A DNA stretch of 64,000 nt from positions 21,456,001 through 21,520,000 of the forward strand of contig NC_068933.1 in the NCBI RefSeq assembly GCF_023091745.1. Direction: 5' to 3'. Positions within the stretch are counted from its first letter, which is position 1. Each line of letters opens with the position of its first letter. Under the pieces are notes generated by a model. It was not told the DNA's origin. It saw nothing but the letters and a program-made list of their open reading frames with translations, and ran no database searches. The position numbers and the translations under genes were made by a program. The stretch comes from Budorcas taxicolor (lineage: Eukaryota; Chordata; Mammalia; Artiodactyla; Bovidae). Positions 44,670 to 56,059 of the stretch are shown piece after piece.

Positions 44670-45118
44670 CTGTTGTCATTGTTCAGTTGCTAAGTCATGT
44701 CTGACTCTTTGCCTGTGGACTGCAGCATGCCAGTCTTCCCTATCTTTTACCATCACCCAGAGTTTGCTCAAACTCATGTCCATTGATTGAGACAATGATA
44801 CCTTCCAACCATCTCATCCTCTGTCACCCTCTTCTCCTCTTGCCCTCAATTTTCCCCAGCATTAGGGTCTTTTCCAGTGAGCTGACTCTTTGTATCAGAT
44901 GGCCAAAGCACTGGAGCTTCAGCTTCACCATGAATCCCTCCAGTGAATATTCAGGGTTGAGTTCCTTTAGGATGGACTGGTTTGATTTCCTTGCTGTCCA
45001 AGGGACTCTCAAGAGTCTTATCCAACACCACATTTCAAAAGCATCAATTCTTTATGGTCCAATTCTCACATCCATACAAGACCACTGGAAAAACTATAGC
45101 TCTGCCTATATGAACTTT
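44670..45118 (-). mobile_element. BovB LINE 3' fragment, antisense
   Basis: It runs from 'tgttgtcattgttcagttgc' (tail) through 'accttccaaccatctcatcc', 'gatggccaaagcactggagc' and 'gatggactggtttgatttcc' to 'aaaactatagctctgcctat'. It is 5'-truncated and has many small differences from younger copies. Confidence 0.9.
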
Positions 45119-45309
45119 GATGATTAATCTGAGATAGGAAAAACCAATATAAATTAAGAAAAAAGAAGAGGAGAACATTCTAGGTAAAAGAAAGAGAAGG
45201 TACACAGGAGTGTAAGAGGGAATGTTGTGAGTAAAGGTAATGAAAAGAAGGCCAACTTGCCTGTATAGGCACAGCAGAGGAGAGTGTTGGTCATAAAATG
45301 AGCCCATAA

Positions 45310-46190
45310 AAAATAAATGAAGACCAGGGCTTTCTCATTATAAAAACAAGGCAAGCCTTTGCTTAGAGTGTCATTGCAATATGGAGAGTTGGTTGGGTAG
45401 GATGAAGTGGAAACTCATAATCAGTTTAGGTCATTATTATCATCCAGGTGAGAGACAAATGGATTTTGAACCAGCCTGCTGCTAATAGAGGGAGAAAGGG
45501 GAGGATGAATGGATTAGAAATAAAATTAGGAGGTTCAGTAGGCTTGGTGTGGTCTGGATAAAGTGAAGAATCTTAAGATTTGGAGTTTGCATGACTTGAT
45601 AAATGATGCTTTATTCACTGAGATATCAGATACTCAAAATGGCCAGTATTTTCTGATTGGTTAGAGCTGGACATATACACTGATTTTGTCTTTAGATATG
45701 TTGAGTTTGAGATGGGGTATGTATGCAATAGGGCTTCCCTCCTACCTCAGTCAGTTAAGAGTCTGCCTGCAATGCAGAAGACCTGGGTTTGATTCCTGGG
45801 TTGGGAGGATCCCAGGAGGAGGAAATGGCAACCCACTCCAGTATTCTTGCCTGGAGAATCCCATGGACAGAGGAGCCTGGCGGGCTACAGTACAGTGTGT
45901 TGCAAGAATTGGACATGACTGAGAGACTAAGCACAAACCCATGGATACAAAATCTGATATAGACACTGAAATTGATGTCAAACAGCAGGGTAGGAGGGAC
46001 TGGAGCTCAGAGAAGGCTTACAGAAGCCAGAGGTATGGATGATCTCAGGAGAAATAAAGACTGAGTGAAGAAAATGAAGGTAAAAATAGGAAAAGAGTGG
46101 ATGGAAAATGAGAAGCCAGATGTGCACCTTGGGTAGGTAGACTGGAGGCAGAGCACAGGTGAGAGGCTCAATAATTTGTACCTCAAACTC
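45310..46190 (+). mobile_element. Ancient mammalian repeat, split by a Bov-tA
   Basis: The blocks 'catccaggtgagagacaaat', 'aattaggaggttcagtaggc', 'tttattcactgagatatcag' and 'gatatgttgagtttgagatg' follow a remembered old consensus ('aatccaggtgagagatgatg', '...acatgttgagtttgaggtg'). The part after the Bov-tA is weaker. It is the same family as at 22.8, 33.8 and 63.3 kb. Confidence 0.5.
45732..45938 (+). mobile_element. Bov-tA SINE, sense
   Basis: It is full length: 'gggcttccctcctacctcag', 'gggtttgattcctgggttgg', 'cccactccagtattcttgcc' and the tail 'gaattggacatgactgagag'. Confidence 0.94.
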
Positions 46191-46440
46191 CAGTCAAAGA
46201 CTGGTTATGTCGAGTAGGAATTCCAAACCTTGGATACCACAGGAGACCTGCATTCTGATCAGCTTTCCAGGTGATTTGAATGCAGGAAAGTTTAAACGTG
46301 CAACTCTGTGACACACTGTGCTGTAGGGCAGGGACTTTGCAGTTTACTCATGCCACTCCCTACAAGACCATGCACGACTTAAATGAAAGCCTGGCTCTAA
46401 GCTTTGTATTCCTGGAGATTAGCACAGCTTGGGGTATGTA
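46191..46440 (+). mobile_element. MER5-like remnant next to an L2 tail
   Basis: Bases 46191-46318 ('cagctttccaggtgatttga') resemble the 3' half of MER5-type hAT elements. Bases 46319-46440 ('tagggcagggactttgcagt') resemble the L2 3' end. Both are diverged. Confidence 0.4.
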
Positions 46441-47047
46441 AAAATTGTAATAATTTTGTAATGACTGAATAAGGACAAAACTGGCAGAAAAGAAAGTAAA
46501 TGAGGACATCTTTTTATTTTTTTTAAATCCACTATTTTTTTTTCTATACTTCTTTCACAAAATTCAAATATGCCTTCATTCAATTTTGACCCCAGCTACA
46601 GTTTAAACTCAACTCATAGTTTTCCTATATCCCCTTGTCATTCATTCTCTTTGCTTTGAATATTCTATTGAAATAAAGATGAGTTCCCTACCCTTCTAGG
46701 GGTTGGGCAGTATATCTCTTCTATGATATTTACTTATAGCAAATAGCCCCAGGCCTATTTAGAGAAGGTGCATGCACATTAATATCATGTTACATTTTTT
46801 TAAAATTTGGTACTTTCACAGAAGATAATCAATGATAATATTATTTATTACATTCATAAATAGAAACATAAATATGGTATTATTAAAAGGAGGTTTTAAT
46901 GTATTTTGTTTTCCTTTGAAATTGGAATACTTTTTTGATATCATGTAATTAATACTTGACATTGTAAAAATTAATAGTTCACAAGTCCTTTATAATCATA
47001 TACTCCCCTAGCATTAATCATTATTAAGAATTTGTGTATATACTTCT
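46441..47047. other. AT-rich sequence without recognised features
   Basis: About 0.6 kb bordering the palindrome. No gene or repeat is recognised. Confidence 0.45.
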
Positions 47048-47216
47048 AGTCTTTTTGCCATTAAGTTATTAAAATAATGAACTCAAGATTGGAAAAAGGA
47101 GAGATACGGAGAGACACCTGAAAAATGATAAGAAAGGCTTTAAAGCACAAAATAAATGCATATTTAGAAAACAAAAGTGTAAGGAAGAGCAGATAACCAT
47201 AAATATAGACAAAGCT

Positions 47217-47510
47217 AGAGTGAGAATATTGGAGAAGGAAATGGCACCTGACTCCAGTGTTCTTGCCTGGAGAATCCTAGGGATGGGGAAGCCTGGTAGG
47301 CTGCTGTCTATGGGGTCGCACAGAGTCGGACATGACTGAAGCGACTTAGCAGCAGCAGCAGCAGAGTGAGAATATTGGAGAAGGAAATGGCAACCAACTC
47401 CAGTGTTCTTGCCTTGAGAATAGTAGGGACAGTGGAGCCTGGTGGGCTGCCGTCTATGGGGTCGCACAGAGTCAGACACGACTGACGCGACTTTGCAGCA
47501 GAGTGAGAAT
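47217..47510 (+). mobile_element. Two tandem BOV-A monomers sharing one target sequence
   Basis: Monomer 1 (47228-47362) and monomer 2 (47374-47499) are in the same orientation. Each runs from 'ttggagaaggaaatggca' to a 'cgactga(a/c)gcgact' tail, the first with (AGC)n. The 11-mer 'agagtgagaat' occurs before, between and after them (47217-47227, 47363-47373, 47500-47510). They interrupt the left arm of the palindrome. Confidence 0.93.
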
Positions 47511-48090
47511 GCCTTCTAGGAAACAGAAGAATAAGGAGGATTGGGAAATGGAGTTCCAGACCAGAGATAAGAACAGGGAAATTAACAATCAGATCAAGAG
47601 GTAATGATAGGCTAAGTAAAAAAAAAAAAACAAAACAAATCAAGAGATTCATTATAAATAATCTGCATTCAACTGTGCATTTTTATTTTGCAACAAAGAA
47701 AAATGCTCTTTGTTTTAATTATAGATTACATGGTAGGATAAAATAGAATATTTTTCTTTGTTGCAAAATAAAAATATATAGTTGAATGCAGATTATTTAC
47801 GATGAATCTCTTTTTTTAATCTAAGAACCTATCATCTCCTCTTGATCTGATTGTTTGTTTCTTTTTCTTATCTCTGATACTGGAAATCAATTTCCCAATC
47901 CTCCTTACACTTCTGTTTTCTAGAAGACATTCTCACCCTAGTTTTGTCTATATTCATGGTTATCTGCTTTTCCTTGTATTTTTGTTTTCTAATCATCTAT
48001 TTACTGTATGGTTTAAAGCCTTTCTTAGAGTTTTTCAAGTGTCTCTTGTTCATTTTTTCCAATCTTCTTGAGTTCGTTATTTTAATAACT

Positions 48091-48410
48091 TCAGTTCAGT
48101 TCAGTCGCTCAGTCGTGTCCGACTCTTTGCGACCCCATGAATCGCAGCACGCCAGGCCTCCCTGTCCATCACCAACTCCCAGAGTTCACTCAGACTCATG
48201 TCCATTGAGTCCGTGATGCCATCCAGCCATTTCATCCTCTGTCGTCCCCTTCTCCTCCTGCCCCCAATCCCTCCCAGCATCAGAGTCTTTTCCAATGAGT
48301 CAACTCTTCGCATGAGGTGGCCAAAGTACTAGAGTGTCAGCTTTAGCATCATTCCTTCCAAAGAAATCCCAGGGCTGATCTCCTTCAGAATGGACTGGTT
48401 GGATCTCCTT
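48091..48410 (-). mobile_element. BovB LINE 3' end, antisense, inside palindrome arm
   Basis: It runs from 'cagttcagttcagtcgctca' to 'tggactggttggatctcctt'. The palindrome's right arm continues on the far side with 'aacttgatggcaaaaagact', which pairs with the left-arm start at 47048. The short shared 'aactt' may be its target duplication. Confidence 0.94.
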
Positions 48411-48430
48411 AACTTGATGGCAAAAAGACT

Positions 48431-49599
48431 TAAAACAATTTTTTGAGTGTTCATTAGGCAATATTCTATACATTTCCTAATTTAAGAAGTCTACCATTTT
48501 ACTTTTTGTTTCTTCTTTGATCTACAAATTATGAAGCAGCATGTTTCTTTTCTTCCAAAAATTTAATTTAACATTATTATTAGATTTTCTGTAGTTTGAG
48601 GTCATACCTTGAAAACTGTCTAGTTTTATAATTTATCTGGTTTGAAATTATGGCCTGGTATATGATGAATTTTTATATAACTATTCTATGAGCCTTAGAC
48701 AGTTGTATTAATTCACTGTTTTAGAAGTAAAATATTATAAATAGAGATTTTAACATTAGTACAGATAGCCAAGAAAATCATTGATTATATTATTCAAAAT
48801 TTCCATATCATTTCTACTCTGTATAGTCTGTTGATTATAAAAGAGGCATCATTAAATTCCTCCCCGTATTGCTAGCAACTTTTTATTTTCTTTTATATTC
48901 TAATACATATGCTAGGTGCATAAAATTTTGTGATTATCATAATTTCTGGCTTGTATCTCTTTAATATTCTGGCCTAAAATTCTACATTTTAAATAAGAAT
49001 TATGTATTGTTACCTGTATTTCCTCTCTCTCTGTTTTTTTTTTTTTTAATTTTCAAATTCAGTTATTTTGCCCTACTTTTATTTTCAACTTACTTGTCAT
49101 TTTTTTCAAGTGTGCTTCTCTAACCCCAATCCAAAATGGTGTGTGGCTCTGGTGATTTTACTCTAGAAAAACTGGGCGGCTAGAGTCAATGGGCCAGATA
49201 TGAGGGTGCCATTGAGGAAGAGATTCCAAATGAGTTAAATTCATAGTCAAGTCAACTGCTGATATCTTGAATTGTGGCTTCATCTTGAATTCTGAGGATT
49301 GTGGCTTGGATAATTGTCCTCAGTGAATCCTCTCCTGAATTTATAGATCATCCTAACACAGTGTTATCTCCCCACTTTCAGTAAACCAGTTACATGACTT
49401 TTAGCATCATATAAAATAATTACCTTGAATTAGTGAACAGGGGTGAGCTCACTGATTCTCTTCTTGGGTGGATTAGCAACTCCTTAAGCAACTGCAGGGA
49501 GTTGAGGCTCTTGGTGTTTATGCTCTTCATACAGTTTGAGGGACGCTGAGCAGTGGTGACGGTAGGGCTGCAAAGCTTTCTCCCTCACTTTTATATGTT
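48431..49599. other. AT-rich sequence without recognised features
   Basis: About 1.2 kb with a poly-T run near 49037. No gene or repeat is recognised up to the LTR-like region. Confidence 0.4.
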
Positions 49600-49995
49600 C
49601 ATCAGTAGTGGGTGCTGTGGCACACCCCCAGATCCCCTCTTAAGGATCGAAGCACTCATTCCTCTAGGTGGGAATGTCAGAGGCTGACAATTCCTAGCTG
49701 ACTTCTTCCCTGAGAATTTCTGGACTAAGGGGAGCCACTATTCCTGGGGGCAGCCCACATCCAATAAGCACTCAAAGCAGGGTTATCCAGAACCATCCTC
49801 CATATTTAGTTCAGGACAATGCTTCAGAGCCATCCTAACTCCAGAGCGCCCTGTGGGACCAGCTGATTTAAAAATCCTCCTTCTACCCAATTCTGTTCCC
49901 TGTACTTCCTATAAGTTTTGATCCTAAAATTCCTACATGAAAATTTCTATCTCAGGGTCTGTTTTTCAGGAAACCTAAATAGCAACACCATCTCC
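49600..49995 (+). mobile_element. ERVL-type LTR candidate, sense
   Basis: It is richer in G+C than its flanks. 'tgctgtggcacacccccaga', 'gatcccctcttaaggatcga' and the end 'tcctataagttttgatccta' with 'atctcagggtctgtttttca' and 'ggaaacctaa' match from memory the 3' part of mammalian ERVL-class (MLT2-like) LTRs. The family is uncertain and no internal retroviral region is visible. Confidence 0.5.
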
Positions 49996-50029
49996 ACAGA
50001 AACATGAAGCTAAAAAGGTCTAGGTAGAG

Positions 50030-50093
50030 CAAAAAGTTGGACACGACTGAGCAAATAACACACACACACACACACACATACACACACACACAG
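50030..50093 (+). mobile_element. Bov SINE tail with (CA)n
   Basis: Only the tail 'aaaagttggacacgactgag' remains, followed by 'caaataa' and a CA run of about 15 units with one TA step. Confidence 0.8.
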
Positions 50094-50941
50094 CATCTTT
50101 CTGATTTCTAATGGCAGGAAAGTTTTTCTCTGTATATGTTGAGTCATCTCAATGGGGAATGAGAGATAAAGTTGTGTGTCAAGGCATCATCTTGGTCACA
50201 TGTCTCATAATGTGATTTATCTGTCTCCTCTGTAATGGAATAAAGTGTTTTGTGTCGGAATCTTGTACAATCAGCACGATCATGCCAAATCAGGGAAGAA
50301 AGACTTGATCAGGTGACAAAGCAGTTATGATGGTACCAGAACCACAGAATGGAAGAAGCTGGTGGAATGTCCATTAAACCAAACCTTTCAACTTACAGAC
50401 ACATACAGCTTATTCTGTTTCTTCAACACATGGCTTATAAGGTGAATTTATTTATTCCTGTAAATTTTACATAGGATATAAAGGGGGAAGGTTTCATTTA
50501 CTCTTGTAACCTTTATAGGATTCATTTGCTGTCATTTTAGGAACTCTATTGAACAACTTAGAAAAATTTTTTATTTCCTGGGGTTAAAAAAAAGGATAGA
50601 TGAGACTTTTGACTTAAGAAAGCATTGGGAAGAAATGAATAAATTCGAAAGAACGTATAAAACTGAAAGACTGCAATGAACTATCCTTGCTGTAGAGGAA
50701 TGAACAGTGTCTTAAATAGTAAAGTTTGAGAAAGGCTGCAATGAATTAATTGCCTGGAAGTATTTTCCCTATATTTCCTTAAATTCTAACCATTAGCAGT
50801 GAGTTCCCTTGAGCTAGCTTGAACTCCAAACAAATACTATTTTGAAAATTAGAAAATGATTGTATACCTTACTGGGTAGCTCCCAGTTTTGGGAATTTTT
50901 ACCAATTTGCCAGTATTCTTCTATTTGTCATATGCATACAA
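50094..50941. other. Sequence without recognised features
   Basis: About 0.85 kb. No gene or repeat is recognised. Confidence 0.45.
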
Positions 50942-51565
50942 GTACCCAATAATCACGATGGTGTGATCACTCACTTAGAGCAAGATATCCTGGAATGTGA
51001 AGCCAAGTGGGCCTTAGGAAACATCACTACAAACAAAGCTAGTGGAGGTGATGGAATTCCAGCTGAGCTATTTCAAATCATAACAGATGATGCTAAGATT
51101 ACGTCTAGTCAAGGCTATGGTTTTTCCAGCGGTCATGGATGGATGTGAGAGTTGGACTGTGAAGAAGGCTGAGCGCCGAAGAATTGATGCGTTTGAACTG
51201 TGGTGTTGGAGACGACTCTTGAGGGTCCCTTGGACTGCAAGGAGATCCAACCAGTCCATTCTGAAGGAGATCAGCCCTGGGTGTTCTTTGGAAGGAATGA
51301 TGCTAAAGCTGAAACTCCAGTACTTTGGCCACCTCATGCAAAGAGTTAACTCATTGGAAAAGACTCTGATGCTGGGAGGGATTGGGGTCAGGAGGAGAAG
51401 GTGACGACAGAGGATGAGATGGCTGGATGGCATCACTGACTCGATGCACATGAGTTTGAGTGAGCTCCGGGAGTTGGTGATGGACAGGGAGGCCTGGCAT
51501 GCTGCGATTCATGGGGTCGCAAAGAGTCGGACACGACTGAGCGACTGAACTGAACTGAACTGAAG
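50942..51565 (+). mobile_element. BovB LINE, sense, internally deleted
   Basis: Bases 50942-51097 come from the start of the reverse-transcriptase region ('cacgatggtgtgatcactca', 'gctagtggaggtgatggaat'). At about 51098 the sequence jumps to the 3' part ('cgtctagtcaaggctatggt', 'gaagaattgatgcgtttgaa') and continues to an intact tail ('ctgagcgactgaactgaact'). More than 1 kb of the normal element is missing at the junction. The 3' part is close to young BovB copies. Confidence 0.92.
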
Positions 51566-52217
51566 AGATTTTTATTTTTAAATGTCATCAAATAAGAGAT
51601 AAATTAAGAGACTTGGAAAAACTTACATTGCCATGTAGTTCAAAAATTGAAGAAAATGCAAAAATCAAACTCTCAGTCCATGAATTCTTCTCGCTCTTTT
51701 AACTTGTTCTTCTTCCCATTTCACAATTTTGCCTCGAGCAAGCCCTGAGGAGACCTACTTTTTACTAGAACAGGGCTAATCCCCTATTGCCAGCGATATT
51801 TTATATGGATTTCCCTTTTTTCATGTCTGCAATGGAAAAGAACAAACTGTTCTCACAATAGATGGCAGAAATTATTCAAACTCTCTTGTTCTGCTTATCT
51901 TATCTCTGGCGAATTTCTTTATGCGGGATACTTGCCCAAGTGCAAACATCATTTGAGGAATAGTCCAACTATGTTTAAATATACTGTTTAAACAATTATC
52001 TTTGTGCCAACCTTTCCCATGAAATCCAGTTGATTTAGCATTTACTTAGATGACTAAAGATTGTGTTGCTATTCTTATTCAATTACTCAGTCAAACATAC
52101 CAAAATGAATTTTCCATATTTTCAAATTAAAAAATATTTTTACCGTTTACTAATAAAGAACAGGGACACTGATAAATATTCAAGCTGGATAATGCTGTGT
52201 ATCTTTAAGTGGGGCAT
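51566..52217. other. Sequence without recognised features
   Basis: About 0.65 kb. No gene or repeat is recognised. Confidence 0.45.
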
Positions 52218-52452
52218 ACAGTGTACTTTGGGGCTTCTGAGGTGCCTCAGTGGTAAGGAATTCACATGCAGTGCAGGAGACATGGATTAGACCCCTGGGT
52301 CAGGCAGGTCCTCTGGAGAAGGAAATGGCAACCCACTCCAGTATTCTTGCCTGGGAAATCCCATGGACAGTGGAGCCTGGCAGTCCACAGTCCATGGGAT
52401 CACAAAGAGTCGGATACAACTTAGCAACTAAAGAACAACAACAGTGTACTTT
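52218..52452 (+). mobile_element. Bov-tA SINE, sense, with perfect 12-bp duplication
   Basis: The element at 52230-52440 runs from 'ggggcttctgaggtgcctca' to 'gagtcggatacaacttagca' and (AAC)n. The flanks 'acagtgtacttt' at 52218-52229 and 52441-52452 are identical. Confidence 0.96.
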
Positions 52453-55400
52453 ATTGGTGGCACATGAAAAGTTAGGGTTCTCTAAGTCCCTCCCATTCTT
52501 CAGCGGGTCAGGGATGAAAACGTATGTGGAGGTTAGGAGATTCTCAGTGTGTTGGAAGATCAAGTTACGTATTTTTTAAATTAGTATTTGAGAAACTTGT
52601 ATGATATTTATTATATCTATAAATAAAAATAGAACACTAATTCATCTTTCTGTGTGCATGATAGCTCATAAATTGTAGAGACATATGTGTGATGACCTTG
52701 ATCCATTTTTTTTATAGTATTCCTTGTTAGGAAGAGCAATGGCTATTAACATTTTAGGCAGTATGCCTTAATCCCATAGTACAATATATTAAAGAATAAA
52801 ATTTAAAAACTATTTTCTATATGAGAAACTCTAATCCCTTGAGGGGAAGAGAGACTGGGGAAAATAAATCAGAACTGATAGATATCATAATTCAAACACC
52901 ATTTAGGGAATTCAGCAACACACTGGATGTTGCAGGAAGCCAAGGGATAAACCTTGTTTCTTCTTTGCCTTTTTCCCTGTCCTTCTTTCTGCCCTACATT
53001 TATTGAATGCTTATTACCTGATCTTAAGTTTACAGACTAATTGGAAAAGGAAACAAGCAATAAGATAAAGAATGATATAATAAATTCCCTACAAGAAAGG
53101 ATAAGGAAAGTATTAAGAAGCCCAAATGCATTACAAAATAGATTGGCTTACTCTCTTATGATTGTGACAAGGGAGATGTTGGGCTCCCTATTTCTGTACA
53201 CCCCAAGAGCCAGCTCCCATGTTCTGCACTGGGCTGTCTTGTACTTCCCACCTACTTTTACTCCTTGTGAGATTCTTTTCTCCATGCTCTAGCTGCTCCT
53301 ATGATTACATTTGTAAATAAACATTTTGTTCCTCTGAAGTCAGCTGTGACTTCTTCATATGAATCTAGAAGCCAAAATGTTTCAGAGAAGTTCACTCTTC
53401 CTACAGTGAATAACTGGCCAGTAGGTAGTCCCTTTGAATCTAGGCTGGTACTTAGGGTTGGGGGAGACTTATCAGCAGATAAAAATATTTATGAAAGGAA
53501 AATGATGGAAGAGGAAAGGTCAACAGATTGTTTCAGCTCATTCATAGACAAAAAGTACGTACAGAATAGAAGGCATAATTCAGTGCACTTCAGGCATCAG
53601 TTAAGCATTGATTCAGATTATGTTCCAAAGAGCTTACAGTTAAAGTGATAAGTGCGTAAAAGGACATCCATGGAGAGACAACAATGCACTCTACTCTTTG
53701 ACAAAATATGGAATTGGCTCTGCAATTTCTGCTTGAGTGTTTGTGTATGTACATGTCTTCACCATTTCCTTGAAATAGGAAGATGATATTCTTTATTCTC
53801 TTCTGAATGATTACAATTCTACTGTAAATGGGTATGTATTTCTGTATTTCATAGTACTAAACCACTTGCAGGGTGTGAAAATATTATCAGTAAAGCCTTT
53901 GATTGACATAGTAGACCATAACAACTATTCCTTGATGCTGTATAAATAGGCTTCTTTGGCTGTTTACTTCATAGTTCAGAAGTGGTTCAGAATTTATGGG
54001 CTCTTATTAATTACATGAAGTATTGCATTATGATGTGACTATTTCATATGAATGTCTTGGTAATGTACAAATTCTAACACAGGGATGGATTAATTTTCCT
54101 CACACTTCTGGTTCTGCACAATTTCTACCCAGAAATGTGATTATTGCAGCTGCTCAGAAGAAAAAAATGAAGTTTTTCAAAATATAAAATAAAGATTATG
54201 TTCTTCAGTTGCTTGTGGTGGAGCTAAACAGAGAGTATATAAAAATTTGACTGCCAACAATTTCTTAGAATCATTGCATCTTAGATGTCAGTTCCTGCTG
54301 TCAGAAGTTCTCCTTCAGTACAATCCCCAATACTATCAAAGAGAAATGGGGGAAGTAATTTGTGTTCCATGGTGTTTTAACTCATGATAGAAATATAGTG
54401 ATCAAGCCACAAAAATCATGGAATTTTATTATAATTAATAAATTTCATTATAATTGTATAGAAATAGCAACTGATCCATAGGTCATGTCCGTGTTGTAGT
54501 GACTTATACAAAAAAGTACTGTCTTCTTCCCTCAAAAAGCTCTGGTAAAAATTGTCATTTACTGATATGTAAGTTGATATCTTTAAAAAAAACATTTGGA
54601 AAAACGTTCACTGTGTTTAGATTTTGCACTTGTGTTTTGTTCCTTACCTTTGTAATCTGAACAATCTCTTTACTCCTTTATTGGGTGTGTGATTGATTTG
54701 GCAGCAAAGTAAACTAAGAGCTGTTGAAATGGCTGTGTGACCTCTGTAATGAGAGGCTTTTGTAAAACTTTTGATTGGTTGCTTAATTCCACATAATGAG
54801 ATAAAACTGGCATTTCCTTCAGGGCATGCTGTAAGATCTGGACAAGCTAATTACTTGCTTCCTGCATTTTTTCTCTACTCTCCTTTTCTAAAAACAAGGT
54901 AGTGACTCTTTTTTTATTTGGAATAAAGATTATTTTCAAATACAACCAGGTAGAATATAAAATAAATGAAACACCAACCAGTAGAATTAAAAAGTGAATA
55001 ATCACATAGAATCTTTAAAAGCCACTTAGGAAGAGTTTGTTCTAAATCGACCCATGTTTTCCTCTTGAACATGTATATACAGTAGTGAATTTAAGTGTTC
55101 AAGGAGAGTGCTTAGAGCTGCTGTGGGTAGATATTAAAAAAAACAACCCAAAAGCCGGAATATGGATGTCAGATTTTTTTTAATAGGCATTTTACACTAG
55201 ATATGGCTAAATTGTTTATTCATTTCTTTTGCATTCTTTTAAAAACAAGCATCATATATTATTAAGAAAAAGATTATGGTACATATATCACAGGCAACAC
55301 TGGATTTACTCATTCATTTGGGGCAATGCTTCAAGTTTGATCTCTCATTTTGAGTCTTACTTTGAAAATTTGTCATTCACTAATTTTACTTCTTTTTTTC

Positions 55401-55679
55401 TGTCTCACTCCTAGTGCACCAAAATCAATATACTGATCAGCCAACCAGGCAAAGCAAACAATACTATCATCAGTTATAAAGGAATTATGAATGTATAGCC
55501 TGCATTCAGTTGCATCTCCATTGTATCACTATCTATAATGATTTCCCAATGAAATTTCATGTCTATGGGCCTTTAGGTGAATAGCATCGCATATCATTAG
55601 ACCTCTAGAGCATTTATAACTTTTTGCTGTTACATTTTGTTTTTTTTGTTTTGGAAAAACAGTCTTTGCAGACTCTTGC
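52453..55679. other. AT-rich, repeat-poor stretch of 3.2 kb
   Basis: It holds no SINE or LINE that I recognise. A very weak L2-like antisense tail may lie near 52990-53050 and another near 53590-53650. A 115-codon open frame (53301-53648, +) has no recognised motif, and I do not call it a gene. Confidence 0.4.
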
Positions 55680-55877
55680 GCTTTACTTAGTCACTCAGTC
55701 AAGTGCGACTCTTTGCGACCCCATGGACTGTAGCCCGCCAGGCTCCTCTGTCCATGGAGATTTTCCAGGCAAGAATACTGGAGTGGGTTGCCATGCTTTC
55801 CTTCAGGGGATTTTCCCAACCCAGGGATCAAACCCAGGCTTCCTGCATTGCAGGCGGATTCTCCACCAGGGAAGCCC
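55680..55877 (-). mobile_element. Bov-tA SINE, antisense
   Basis: It is full length: 'cttagtcactcagtcaagtg', 'aatactggagtgggttgcca', 'caacccagggatcaaaccca' and the head 'accagggaagcccaaa', with part of the head deleted. Confidence 0.94.
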
Positions 55878-56059
55878 AAACGTTCAACCCCTCTTCTGAG
55901 TCAGAATCGAACCTAAGGATTGCTGCTGTGGAAAAAAATTCTTTGCAATCTATTAATCTATAGTTGACAGCTGTATTTATACAGCAAGTTAGCATTAATT
56001 TTTGCAAACCACAGTGAAGATGAAAACATTTGTTCCACATACATAGCAGGAATGCTTGA

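Larger units (their letters stand above)
47048..48430. repeat. Large imperfect palindrome (fold-back), unidentified
   Basis: Left arm 47048-47704 and right arm 47748-48430 are inverted copies around a loop of about 43 bases. With later insertions removed, the arms are about 374 and 363 bases. Matching landmarks, left reverse-complemented against right: 'tttctttgttgcaaaataaa' (innermost), 'gttgaatgcagattattta', 'tttcccaatcctcctta', 'atggttatctgct', 'tttaaagcctttctta', 'ttttccaatctt' and outermost 'atggcaaaaagact'. By eye, identity is near 80% in the aligned middle. I do not recognise the sequence as any named element. Confidence 0.9.

Noticed and set aside
47944..48216. A 90-codon frame with hydrophobic stretches that could suggest a membrane protein
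   Set aside because: It runs from the palindrome arm into an antisense BovB. A similar frame appears on the opposite strand of the other arm, only because the arms are inverted copies of T-rich sequence.
53301..53648. A 115-codon open frame on the + strand
   Set aside because: The translation has no recognisable domain, the composition is not gene-like, and there is no supporting exon structure.
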